NCBI GenBank assembly: GCA_030844625.1
Contig: JAUUNJ010000069.1
Coordinates: forward strand, 1 to 9,798
DNA length: 9,798 bases
From: Roseburia sp.
GTDB taxonomy: Bacteria; Bacillota; Clostridia; Lachnospirales; Lachnospiraceae
Direction: 5' to 3'
Below, in pieces: positions 1 through 6,319 of the stretch; the first letter of the stretch is position 1; each line of letters starts with the position of its first letter. Position numbers and translations under genes: made by a program. The notes beneath the pieces are model-generated. The model was given only the letters and a program-made list of their open reading frames with translations. It did not search any database and was not told where the DNA came from.

Positions 1-16
1 TTGGAGTAGTAAAAAA

Positions 17-75
17 CGTGAAAAATAAATTTTTTACGCATAATATTGTGACTTTATTTTGCAGAATAAAATCAC
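17..75 (+). promoter_or_regulatory. Two hairpins in the pyrB leader
   Basis: The first hairpin pairs 17-25 with 30-38 (nine pairs, one G-T wobble, 4-base loop). Its 3' arm could instead pair with GTAAAAAA at 9-16, so two exclusive folds exist. The second pairs 48-58 with 65-75 (eleven positions, one mismatch, 6-base loop). Pyrimidine genes are often controlled in their leaders, so attenuation is conceivable. Neither hairpin has a good U-run, and both are AT-rich. Confidence 0.35.
18..46 (+). promoter_or_regulatory. Possible promoter of pyrBI
   Basis: A weak -35 (GTGAAA, 18-23; four of six consensus bases) and a good -10 (TAATAT, 41-46) are separated by 17 bases. This would start transcription near 52-54, about 57 bases before pyrB. 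The region is AT-rich, so chance matches are likely, and the real promoter could lie before the window. Confidence 0.35.
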
Positions 76-110
76 AGCACTAAAATATAAAATTTAATCT
101 TGGAGGAAAA

Positions 111-1025
111 ATGAGACATTTAATCAGTCCGTTGGATTTTACTGTAAAAGAGCTGGATGATTTGCTGAATCTTGCTTCTGATATAGAAAGAAATCCCGAA
201 AAGTACAAAGAAGCATGTAAAGGCAAAAAAATTGCTACGTTATTTTACGAGCCAAGTACAAGAACAAGACTTAGTTTTGAGTCGGCAATGATTAATTTGG
301 GAGGAAGCGTTCTTGGATTTTCTGAGGCGTCATCAAGTTCAGCCGCAAAGGGAGAGAGTGTGTCTGATACAATAAGAATTATTTCCTGTTATGCTGATAT
401 TTGCGCTATGCGTCATCCAAAGGAAGGCGCGGCATTGGTAGCAGCGAACAAGTCATCTATTCCTGTAATAAATGCAGGCGATGGCGGACATCAGCATCCT
501 ACCCAGACTCTTACGGATTTAATGACAATTAAATCTCTGAAAGGAAGACTTGATCATGTGACAATTGGTCTTTGCGGAGATTTGAAGTTTGGCAGAACGG
601 TTCACTCTCTTATTAATGCTTTGCTAAGATACGAAAATGTAAAATTTGTACTTATTTCACCTACAGAATTAAGAGTTCCTGAATATATTATTGAGAATAT
701 AAAAAATGCTGGAGCAGAATATGCGGAAGTTACAAAGCTGGAAGATGTAATTGGTGATTTGGATCTGTTATATATGACAAGAGTACAGAGAGAGCGATTC
801 TTTAACGAAGAGGATTACATTCGTTTGAAAGATAGCTTTATTCTTGACAAAAAGAAAATGTCCATGGCAAAGGAGGATATGCTTGTATTACATCCACTGC
901 CAAGAGTAAATGAAATATCTGTAGAAGTGGATGAAGATCCAAGAGCGGTTTATTTTAAACAGGTTCAATATGGTGTATACGTAAGAATGGCGTTAATACT
1001 CACATTATTGGAGGTGAACGTATGA
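111..1025 (+). CDS. pyrB: Aspartate carbamoyltransferase, catalytic chain
   Basis: Cytoplasmic enzyme that joins carbamoyl phosphate and L-aspartate to give carbamoyl-aspartate, the committed step of de novo pyrimidine synthesis. The 304-residue length is normal for the family. Visible motifs are the carbamoyl-phosphate loop STRTR (49-53), the mobile loop [10 protein letters not shown] with the lysine donated across the trimer interface (Lys80, matching E. coli Lys84), MRHP (100-103), HPTQ (129-132) and HPLPR (261-265). All the active-site motifs I looked for are intact. The ATG follows GGAGG with good spacing. The stop codon overlaps the start of pyrI in an ATGA, which fits translational coupling and production of a catalytic-regulatory holoenzyme. 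Confidence 0.97.
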   Translation: MRHLISPLDFTVKELDDLLNLASDIERNPEKYKEACKGKKIATLFYEPSTRTRLSFESAMINLGGSVLGFSEASSSSAAKGESVSDTIRIISCYADICAMRHPKEGAALVAANKSSIPVINAGDGGHQHPTQTLTDLMTIKSLKGRLDHVTIGLCGDLKFGRTVHSLINALLRYENVKFVLISPTELRVPEYIIENIKNAGAEYAEVTKLEDVIGDLDLLYMTRVQRERFFNEEDYIRLKDSFILDKKKMSMAKEDMLVLHPLPRVNEISVEVDEDPRAVYFKQVQYGVYVRMALILTLLEVNV

Positions 1026-1462
1026 TTAATGTAGATGAAATATATAACGGTTTTGTATTGGATCATATTCAGGCAGGAAGAGCAATGGCAATATATCATT
1101 ACCTGAATCTGGATGAATTAGATTGTCAGGTTGCAATTATAAAAAATGCACGAAGTGGAAAGATGGGGCGCAAGGATATTATCAAGGTGGAGGGACCACT
1201 TGATATTGTGGATTTTGATGTTCTTGGATTTATCGACCACAACATTACGGTAGATATTATTAAGGATGGAATTCTGGTTGAAAAAAGAGAGTTAAAACTC
1301 CCGGAAAAAATTGTTAATGTACTTCATTGTAAAAATCCAAGATGTATTACGTCAATTGAGCAGGAACTGGAGCATGTTTTTGTACTGACCGATAAGAAAA
1401 ACGGATTATACAGTTGCAAGTACTGTGAAGAAAAACAAGGAAAATTATGGGAAAAACTGTAA
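1022..1462 (+). CDS. pyrI: Aspartate carbamoyltransferase, regulatory chain
   Basis: Regulatory subunit that carries nucleotide effectors (CTP/ATP in E. coli) and binds the catalytic trimers through a zinc domain. The protein has 146 residues, close to the usual 150. The N-terminal allosteric domain includes [11 protein letters not shown] (9-19) and [12 protein letters not shown]. The C-terminal zinc site is complete: Cys103-x4-Cys108 and Cys132-x2-Cys135, the same spacing as E. coli Cys109/114/138/141. GGAGG at 1010-1014, inside the end of pyrB, supports the ATG start. A terminator follows 20 bases after the stop, so pyrBI appears to be a two-gene unit with no other pyr genes attached. Confidence 0.96.
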   Translation: MINVDEIYNGFVLDHIQAGRAMAIYHYLNLDELDCQVAIIKNARSGKMGRKDIIKVEGPLDIVDFDVLGFIDHNITVDIIKDGILVEKRELKLPEKIVNVLHCKNPRCITSIEQELEHVFVLTDKKNGLYSCKYCEEKQGKLWEKL

Positions 1463-1482
1463 ATGTCCACATAAAAAATAAG

Positions 1483-1525
1483 AATAAGACCAAGGAAATA
1501 TATTCTGCGGTCTTATTTTTGTTTT
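1483..1525 (+). terminator. Rho-independent terminator after pyrBI
   Basis: AATAAGACC (1483-1491) pairs perfectly with GGTCTTATT (1509-1517) across a 17-base loop. It is followed by a T-rich run (TTTGTTTT). The stem can lengthen through A-T and G-T pairs on both sides. Confidence 0.85.
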
Positions 1526-1530
1526 ACATT

Positions 1531-1609
1531 GTCAAAATTAGTTGATTTGACACGTAAAAATTTACCAACCTTTTTCATTCTTGTGTGTCTTAATAAATGA
1601 ACATGTTCA
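1531..1609 (+). promoter_or_regulatory. Upstream region of the sigma-fusion gene with two inverted repeats
   Basis: GTCAAA (1531-1536) and TTTGAC (1546-1551) form an inverted repeat with a 9-base spacer. The right arm overlaps a consensus -35 sequence TTGACA (1547-1552), but I see no matching -10 at the normal distance. TGAACATGTTCA (1598-1609) is a perfect 12-base palindrome 29 bases before the ATG. Either could be an operator, possibly for autoregulation. No regulator is identified. Confidence 0.35.
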
Positions 1610-1610
1610 A

Positions 1611-1636
1611 AAAAGGTGGCATTAAAAGGTGGCATT
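1611..1636 (+). repeat. 13-bp tandem duplication carrying the ribosome-binding site
   Basis: AAAAGGTGGCATT occurs twice back to back (1611-1623 and 1624-1636) just before the ATG at 1639. Each copy contains an AAGGTGG SD-like sequence. The second copy is at a usable distance from the start codon, while the first is 13 bases further away. Confidence 0.8.
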
Positions 1637-1638
1637 AG

Positions 1639-3258
1639 ATGAAGAAAGAGTACGCAGAACAGATTGTAAATCAATACATAAACAGAATATATTCCTTTGT
1701 AAAACAGAGGGTTTCTAACGAACAGGATATTTTTGATGTGTCACAGGAAATTTGCCTGAATATTTATAAGGCATTGTGTGTGAAAACGGTAAATTCCATG
1801 GATGGGTTTATCTGGACAGTGGCGCGGAATACTCTTATCAATTATTACAGAGGGAAACAAAAAAGTTATTTCAATGTGTCTATTGAAAATAGTGTAGAGG
1901 AACTTAAAGATGGTAAGAAGACACCATTAGATGAGATGATTGACAAGGAAAATTATGAGAAAATCAGGCGTGAAATAGCCTATCTCTCTAAGATGCAACG
2001 AAAGATTTTGATTATGTATTATTATGAGGAGAGAAAACAATCTGAAATTGCCGGCATTCTTGGAATTCCTTTGGGAACTGTAAAATGGCACCTGAACGTT
2101 GCGAAAAGCGAGCTAAAGAAAGGAATGGAAAAAGTGAGAGATATAAAAGATTTGAAGTTTGATCCGATAGAATTCAGTATTGTAGGGTTAAGTGGAGGAA
2201 CCGGAGAGATGGGCGCGGCGATAAACTTCTTTCGGACTGCGTTGTCACAGAACATTGTATATAGTGTTTGCAGAAGACCGTTGACCATAGAAGAAATTGC
2301 AGATTCTCTGGGAGTGTCTCCGGTATATGTGGAAAGCGAGCTGGATTTTCTGGAAGAGTATTCATTGGTGGTGAAAAATAAGAATAAGTACATGGCAAAT
2401 ATTCTTATTGATGAGCCCACAGAAGAAACGATTAAAAATCAGAAGAAGTTATATGAGAATGTATCTTCGCTCATTGCAAATGAACTGTATGACAAAATTA
2501 TTGAAGGCAGATATCTTGATAGTGACGAAATATATGGTCCGGATAATGACAGGAACTTTATCATGTGGTCTTTGATATTTTATCTGCTGGCATGGGTAGA
2601 AAGTGACTATTTTGAAGAAAGAATATCTTTTGAAGAAGCGGCGACAATTCGTGCAGATGGAGGTAAGAATATAATCAATTGTTCCGTAAAAAACAGAGTG
2701 GGAGAGGAATATTTAAAAACTACAAAAATGGATCAGTTCTGTGGCCCCTGCTGGAATGGTGATGACGAAATAATGCTATGGTTAATTGACGGCGACTGGA
2801 CAGAAAGAAGAGTGGGACAGCATTATGGAGGACCCAATATCGTCAGGGATTTAGATCTTTTGAAGAGATTTGCAAGAGGTGAAAGTTTGTCTGTAGATGA
2901 TTACATTTTTTTACTGGAAAAGCATTATATCAAAAAGTCTGGGGATGATTTTGAATTTGCTATCGTAGTTTTGAGAGATGGAGATATAAAGAAGAGTCTC
3001 TTTGAACAGACAAAGCAAATAAAAAATAAAGTTTTAGAACAGGTCAAAGACCAAATAAATGCATATAGGAATCAGGTACTTGCCAACGAAAATCTACCGG
3101 AGCACTTGCGTACGCAGCAGGAGTATTGTAATCAGTATCTGTTTCATTCCGACGGTTGGTTTATGTTGTATGCAAAGGCTGCACTGGTAAATAGTGGAAG
3201 ACTGAAACCTATAGAAGGTGTGCAGAAATATAGTGTAACAGAGATGATTATTATTTAG
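1639..3258 (+). CDS. ECF-type sigma factor fused to winged-helix and large C-terminal domain
   Basis: A 539-residue protein. Residues 1-75 resemble sigma-70 region 2 (DIFDVSQEICLNIYKAL at 30-46, GFIWTVARNTLINYYR at 56-71). Residues 110-165 resemble region 4 (SEIAGILGIPLGTVKWHL, the promoter -35 recognition helix-turn-helix). A typical ECF sigma factor stops near residue 170-190. Here a winged-helix-like segment follows (about 203-252: LTIEEIADSLGVSPVYVESELDFL), then some 280 residues I do not recognise, with a CGPC motif (368-371) and a charged helical stretch (450-485). I see no membrane segment, so no anti-sigma anchor is fused. The gene is a single unit flanked by terminators. The C-terminus may sense a ligand or protein (inference). 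The target genes are not visible. Confidence 0.8.
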   Translation: MKKEYAEQIVNQYINRIYSFVKQRVSNEQDIFDVSQEICLNIYKALCVKTVNSMDGFIWTVARNTLINYYRGKQKSYFNVSIENSVEELKDGKKTPLDEMIDKENYEKIRREIAYLSKMQRKILIMYYYEERKQSEIAGILGIPLGTVKWHLNVAKSELKKGMEKVRDIKDLKFDPIEFSIVGLSGGTGEMGAAINFFRTALSQNIVYSVCRRPLTIEEIADSLGVSPVYVESELDFLEEYSLVVKNKNKYMANILIDEPTEETIKNQKKLYENVSSLIANELYDKIIEGRYLDSDEIYGPDNDRNFIMWSLIFYLLAWVESDYFEERISFEEAATIRADGGKNIINCSVKNRVGEEYLKTTKMDQFCGPCWNGDDEIMLWLIDGDWTERRVGQHYGGPNIVRDLDLLKRFARGESLSVDDYIFLLEKHYIKKSGDDFEFAIVVLRDGDIKKSLFEQTKQIKNKVLEQVKDQINAYRNQVLANENLPEHLRTQQEYCNQYLFHSDGWFMLYAKAALVNSGRLKPIEGVQKYSVTEMIII

Positions 3259-3300
3259 GAAATTGTATTAATTTAAGAAGATGTTGAAAAAATCATAGAT

Positions 3301-3344
3301 TAAAGGGGACGATGTGATTGAAATGAATCGCATGGTCCCCTTTA
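3301..3344. terminator. Long hairpin between convergent genes, likely bidirectional terminator
   Basis: TAAAGGGGAC (3301-3310) pairs with GTCCCCTTTA (3335-3344). After a G/G mismatch the stem continues with 3312-3319 against 3326-3333 (eight pairs, one wobble) around a 6-base loop. No U-run follows directly on the plus strand; on the minus strand an ATTTTTTC run comes several bases later. Its position between converging genes supports terminator or transcript-end function. Confidence 0.6.
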
Positions 3345-3393
3345 AATATGGACATTAGTCTGTTAAAAATAACCCCATAGCGTGTGGGCATAT

Positions 3394-4695
3394 CTATTCG
3401 CTTTTGTTTTTTTCTTCATCTTTTTCTGAAGAGATGTCTTCTTTAGGCTTTACAACAGCCTTTACCAGATCAATCCTCTTGTCTTCCATCTTGATGACTG
3501 TAAGTTTGCAATTGTCGATTTCAACAGAGTCGCCTTTGTTGGGAAGTCTGTCAAGATGCTCAATAATGAGACCGCCAAGGGATTCGTAATCTTCAGAATC
3601 TATATCAGTCTCAAGCTGGTCATTAAAGTCATCCAGATTGATTGAACCCTCTACAATATATTCATTTTTACCAACCTGTCTTACAACTAATTCCTCAGCC
3701 TCATCAAACTCGTCATGTATGTCACCAATAATTTCTTCAACAATATCTTCAAGAGTGATGAGCCCTTCGGTCTGACCATATTCATCAAGAACAATGCACA
3801 TACCGGGTTCCTTGTTTCTCATTTCCAGTAAAAGATCATTAAGTTCTTCCTTTTCGTGAGTGAAGTATGGTTCACGCATTAATTGCCTTATGTCAAAGTT
3901 GTTTCTGTTTACACCATTTAACAGCATATCTTTGATATTTAGAATTCCGATTACATTATCACTGTCATCCTTATAAACAGGCATACGTGTAAATTTGTCT
4001 TCCTTAATAACTTCCAGTAACTGGTTATAGCTGATATCAACAGGAATCATTGTCATATCAACCTTTGGAATCATAATATCCTTGGCACATGTATCGCCAA
4101 AATCGAATACGTTGTTAATCATATCCATTTCGTCTTCTTCGATAATGCCTTCTTCCTGGCTGACATCCATAATAGTTCTCAGTTCATCTTCAGTAATGGA
4201 TTTTGAATTCAGATTTACCTTTACTCTGAAAAGTTTCAAAATAAAAGTAGAAAATAAATTTAAAATAAAAATAACAGGAGTAAGCAGTGTCATTAACATA
4301 TGAATCGGCTTGGCATAAGCTAATGCCATTGATTCAGCATGCATATTGGCGATTGTTTTAGGAATTATTTCACCAAATATAATAATGAGTAAAGTCAGAA
4401 TTCCCACACCAATACTGACGAACCAATCACTGAAAATGCGCTGCGTAAAAATGGTGGCAATGGATGATGCAGCGATGTTTACAATGTTATTACCAATAAG
4501 TACTGTGCTGAGCATCTTTCTGGAGTTGTTCAGAATTTTGTCTAAAACTGCGGCATTTTTATTACCATCCTCCATAAGCATTCTCAAGCGCATTTTGTTA
4601 ATTGTTGTCAGAGATGTTTCTGCTGATGAGAAAAATGCTGACAACATAAGTAAAATTAATAATACACATAGCAGGGCTATGTCACTGGGTCCCAT
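3394..4695 (-). CDS. CNNM/CorC (HlyC) family membrane protein with CBS pair
   Basis: Membrane protein of the family often labelled hemolysin C or CorC; relatives take part in magnesium or cobalt homeostasis. Residues about 1-155 form the DUF21/CNNM transmembrane domain, with SAFFSSAETSLT (19-30) and GEIIPKT (108-114). Two CBS domains follow (about 205-325), including VLDEYGQTEGLITLEDIVEEI (302-322). A C-terminal transporter-associated domain (about 335-415) ends in a charged tail. The usual start at ATG 4695 gives 433 residues: TAAGGAG lies 6-7 bases upstream. A longer in-frame TTG at 4713 precedes that SD and is rejected. The gene is monocistronic with its own promoter. The substrate cannot be read from the sequence. 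Confidence 0.92.
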   Translation of the reverse strand: MGPSDIALLCVLLILLMLSAFFSSAETSLTTINKMRLRMLMEDGNKNAAVLDKILNNSRKMLSTVLIGNNIVNIAASSIATIFTQRIFSDWFVSIGVGILTLLIIIFGEIIPKTIANMHAESMALAYAKPIHMLMTLLTPVIFILNLFSTFILKLFRVKVNLNSKSITEDELRTIMDVSQEEGIIEEDEMDMINNVFDFGDTCAKDIMIPKVDMTMIPVDISYNQLLEVIKEDKFTRMPVYKDDSDNVIGILNIKDMLLNGVNRNNFDIRQLMREPYFTHEKEELNDLLLEMRNKEPGMCIVLDEYGQTEGLITLEDIVEEIIGDIHDEFDEAEELVVRQVGKNEYIVEGSINLDDFNDQLETDIDSEDYESLGGLIIEHLDRLPNKGDSVEIDNCKLTVIKMEDKRIDLVKAVVKPKEDISSEKDEEKNKSE

Positions 4696-4720
4696 ATAGT
4701 TCTCCTTATTCAATTTATTT

Positions 4721-4733
4721 CAGGTATTACCTG
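4721..4733. promoter_or_regulatory. 13-bp palindrome at the start of the CorC-like transcript
   Basis: CAGGTATTACCTG is an inverted repeat of CAGGTA and TACCTG around one base. It lies just downstream of the minus-strand -10 element, about where the transcript begins. This is a classical repressor-operator position. The regulator is unknown. Confidence 0.45.
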
Positions 4734-4741
4734 CTTAGTTG

Positions 4742-4770
4742 ATTGTACAAAAACCTGATATTAAAGTCAA
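4742..4770 (-). promoter_or_regulatory. Sigma-A type promoter of the CorC-like gene
   Basis: On the minus strand TTGACT (4770-4765) and TACAAT (4747-4742) are separated by exactly 17 bases, each one mismatch from consensus. Transcription should start near 4735, about 40 bases before the ATG. Confidence 0.75.
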
Positions 4771-4785
4771 GAATTCGTAATAAAC

Positions 4786-4791
4786 TATAAT
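4786..4791 (+). promoter_or_regulatory. Possible -10 element for the TIGR04086-like gene
   Basis: A perfect TATAAT lies 53 bases before the ATG at 4845. There is no convincing -35 at 16-18 bases; TTAAAG at 4761-4766 is 19 bases away. The surroundings are very AT-rich, so this is only a candidate. It would place the divergent promoters back to back. Confidence 0.35.
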
Positions 4792-4844
4792 AACAATAAA
4801 TATAAATTATTATTAAATAATATGGAAAGAATTTGGAGATGTGT

Positions 4845-5201
4845 ATGAAAAAAGCAGTAATAACTATTTTAAAGGAAACATTAATTCAAATGATAATCAG
4901 CCTCATCCTTGTGGCTGTGGCAGCTTTTATTATACTTAAGATTTCACCGTCAGAATCAGCAATCAAAGGGATTATACTTGTAATTTATGGAATTTCCTCA
5001 TTTGCAGGAGGATTTATATTGGGTAAAGTGATGGATAAAAGAAAATTTTTATGGGGAACTTTGGCGGGAGCCATATACATAGGAATACTATTACTGATTT
5101 CTTTGAGTGTAAATGGAAGTCTGGGGGCTGGAACAATTGATCTTGCTGTAGGTATTATTGTGTCATTGGCGGCAGGCACAGTGGGCGGAATGGTTAGTTG
5201 A
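4845..5201 (+). CDS. TIGR04086-like small membrane protein
   Basis: An integral membrane protein of 118 residues with four predicted hydrophobic segments (about 10-33, 42-62, 70-91, 97-117), a glycine-rich second segment (SSFAGGFILGKVMDKRK) and a glycine/alanine-rich end. The pattern matches the clostridial family TIGR04086, which has no known biochemical role and is often encoded beside the SCIFF peptide and its radical SAM maturase (recalled, not searched). No SCIFF gene follows here. The start at ATG 4845 has GGAG at 4835-4838, six bases upstream; earlier in-frame TTG (4833) and ATG (4839) codons overlap that SD and are not preferred. Confidence 0.75.
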   Translation: MKKAVITILKETLIQMIISLILVAVAAFIILKISPSESAIKGIILVIYGISSFAGGFILGKVMDKRKFLWGTLAGAIYIGILLLISLSVNGSLGAGTIDLAVGIIVSLAAGTVGGMVS

Positions 5202-5264
5202 AAAAATGTCAGATAAATTAAGGCAGGGGACATGGATAAGAATAAGCCGTAGGTTGTAAAATTA

Positions 5265-5310
5265 ACAGCAACAAGTGGTAGTTTACTACCATTGTTGCTG
5301 TATTTTTTTT
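5265..5310 (+). terminator. Strong rho-independent terminator
   Basis: ACAGCAACAA (5265-5274) pairs with TTGTTGCTGT (5292-5301), and TGGTAG (5276-5281) with CTACCA (5286-5291), giving 16 pairs with one bulged G and a 4-base loop. Eight Ts follow (5303-5310). It ends the TIGR04086-like transcript and separates the host genes from the element-like genes. Confidence 0.93.
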
Positions 5311-5388
5311 ACCATAAAAAAGGGAAGAAGTCAAAAAAGTGTACAAAAAATAACGTAGAAAGGAGAAAACGTAGGGGAGAAAAAAAGA

Positions 5389-5586
5389 TTGCATAAGGTA
5401 CATCATCGACTAAATTATACTGACCGAATTTATATTCAAAATCAGTTACAGAAAAAAGAACCGGTTGCACGTATTGCAAGAGATATTGGTGTATCTCGAT
5501 CGACAATATATAACGAACTAAAAAAGAGAACTGTCGATGGAACATATGACGCAGAATATGCACAGAAAAATTTGTATATTAAGTAG
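5389..5586 (+). CDS. Small HTH protein resembling the IS30-type transposase N-terminus
   Basis: A 65-residue basic protein. LNYTDRIYIQNQLQKKEPVARIARDIGVSRSTIYNELKKR (residues 8-47) matches the helix-turn-helix (HTH_38 style) found at the front of IS30-family transposases. The DDE catalytic domain is absent: the frame closes after 65 codons and I see no continuation. It is either a stand-alone DNA-binding regulator of the element or the remnant of a transposase; short stand-alone versions seem plausible in clostridial elements. The likely start is TTG at 5389, with GGGGAG at 5374-5379, nine bases upstream. It is the first gene after the strong terminator and may mark the left end of the inserted element. 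Confidence 0.6.
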   Translation: MHKVHHRLNYTDRIYIQNQLQKKEPVARIARDIGVSRSTIYNELKKRTVDGTYDAEYAQKNLYIK

Positions 5587-5606
5587 AAAGGTTAAAAGGT
5601 AAGCAA

Positions 5607-5657
5607 ATGAACAGTATTAAATTGAGCGGACGTCCAACATTGCCAACACCGTTTTAA
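5607..5657 (+). CDS. Possible 16-residue ORF
   Basis: ATG preceded by AAAAGGT (5594-5600) at 6 bases encodes MNSIKLSGRPTLPTPF and stops at TAA. It sits between the HTH gene and the sigma-like regulator. The ribosome-binding sequence is acceptable, but a sequence this short can arise by chance. It could be a leader peptide or meaningless. I recognise no family. Confidence 0.25.
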   Translation: MNSIKLSGRPTLPTPF

Positions 5658-5689
5658 CTGAAATTTTAAGTAGGGAGAGTAGAGGCAAA

Positions 5690-6319
5690 ATGGAAAAAGA
5701 AGTAATCATATATTATTTATCTGCTCCGGAATTGGAAAAGCAGTTATGGGAACGGGCAAGAAGTTTGAGAAAAAGTTTGCTTGAACTGGAAGAAGAACAG
5801 GAGCGGATAAATGATGAAATATTGTATACGCTGCAAGTGACAAGGGATGTATCGGACATGCCCAGGAGCAAGACAAATAAGCTCACAGATTTGGATAATA
5901 TACTGGATACGACGAAACAACAAATAAGGTATCATCACAAATCTACAATTTTAGAGTATTCATCCATATTAAAAAAGATGGATGAATATAAAAGGGTTCA
6001 TCTTACTTTTGGAACGCTATTTCCATTAGAAAGAGAATTGATAAAAAGGCTTTATATCGAAAACCAGACTTGGGAGGCGGTAGAAATTGATACCGGGATA
6101 AACCACCGGATACTGGTATCAAAAGTAAATGATATCTTTGATTATATGTCGGATAAGATAGATTCCAATTTGTCAAATGTGGACTTAGCAAGACTGGAAA
6201 ACAAATATCGGCTCATAAAGCCCCTAAAAAAGAAAAAAAGGGGAGAAATCAAGGGACAGACAAATGTCTATGATTTTTTCGAGAAGGAGGAACAAAAAAA
6301 TGCTGAAGAAGAACAATAA
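5690..6319 (+). CDS. Phage-type sigma-like / ArpU-like transcription regulator
   Basis: A 209-residue protein. Residues 15-50 are a charged coiled-coil-like helix. VSDMPRSKTNKLTDLDN (54-70) resembles the conserved VxDMPR segment of phage sigma-like regulators (ArpU, RinA, DUF1492 groups). LERELIKRLYIENQTWEAVEIDTGINHRILVSKVNDIFDYM (113-153) looks like a sigma region 4 helix-turn-helix. The C-terminus is lysine-rich, then acidic. By analogy it would turn on later genes of the element, such as DNA transfer or packaging genes (inference). The SD is mediocre (GGGAG 12 bases, or AGAGG 4 bases, upstream). Its last 20 bases overlap the ParM-like gene, so the two are probably co-translated. Confidence 0.65.
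   Translation: MEKEVIIYYLSAPELEKQLWERARSLRKSLLELEEEQERINDEILYTLQVTRDVSDMPRSKTNKLTDLDNILDTTKQQIRYHHKSTILEYSSILKKMDEYKRVHLTFGTLFPLERELIKRLYIENQTWEAVEIDTGINHRILVSKVNDIFDYMSDKIDSNLSNVDLARLENKYRLIKPLKKKKRGEIKGQTNVYDFFEKEEQKNAEEEQ
5957..5988 (+). repeat. Perfect 11-bp inverted repeat inside the sigma-like gene
   Basis: TATTCATCCAT (5957-5967) and ATGGATGAATA (5978-5988) are exact complements around a 10-base loop. The span encodes part of EYSSILKKMDEYK. It may form an mRNA hairpin or act as a protein-binding site. Confidence 0.7.

Noticed and set aside
1598..1609. GAACATGTTC as a LexA (SOS) box
   Set aside because: The Gram-positive SOS box needs GAAC and GTTC separated by four bases; here the spacer is two.
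2022..2420. Long minus-strand frame inside the sigma-fusion gene
   Set aside because: Low-complexity shadow of a well-supported plus-strand gene, with no SD and no recognisable motifs. The same applies to other antisense frames in the window.
2731..2760. Thioredoxin domain in the sigma-fusion protein
   Set aside because: CGPC is present, but the surrounding sequence lacks the thioredoxin strand-helix pattern and the cis-proline region.
4696..4713. TTG start at 4713 for the CorC-like protein
   Set aside because: The only good SD (TAAGGAG, 4702-4708) would lie inside the coding part; ATG 4695 is correctly spaced from it.
5389..5586. Complete IS30 insertion sequence
   Set aside because: Only the helix-turn-helix part is present. 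There is no DDE domain in any frame downstream and no terminal inverted repeats were seen.
6264..6299. ATG 6264 as the ParM-like start
   Set aside because: No SD precedes it and the extra residues are not typical of the family; AGAAGGAGG precedes ATG 6300.
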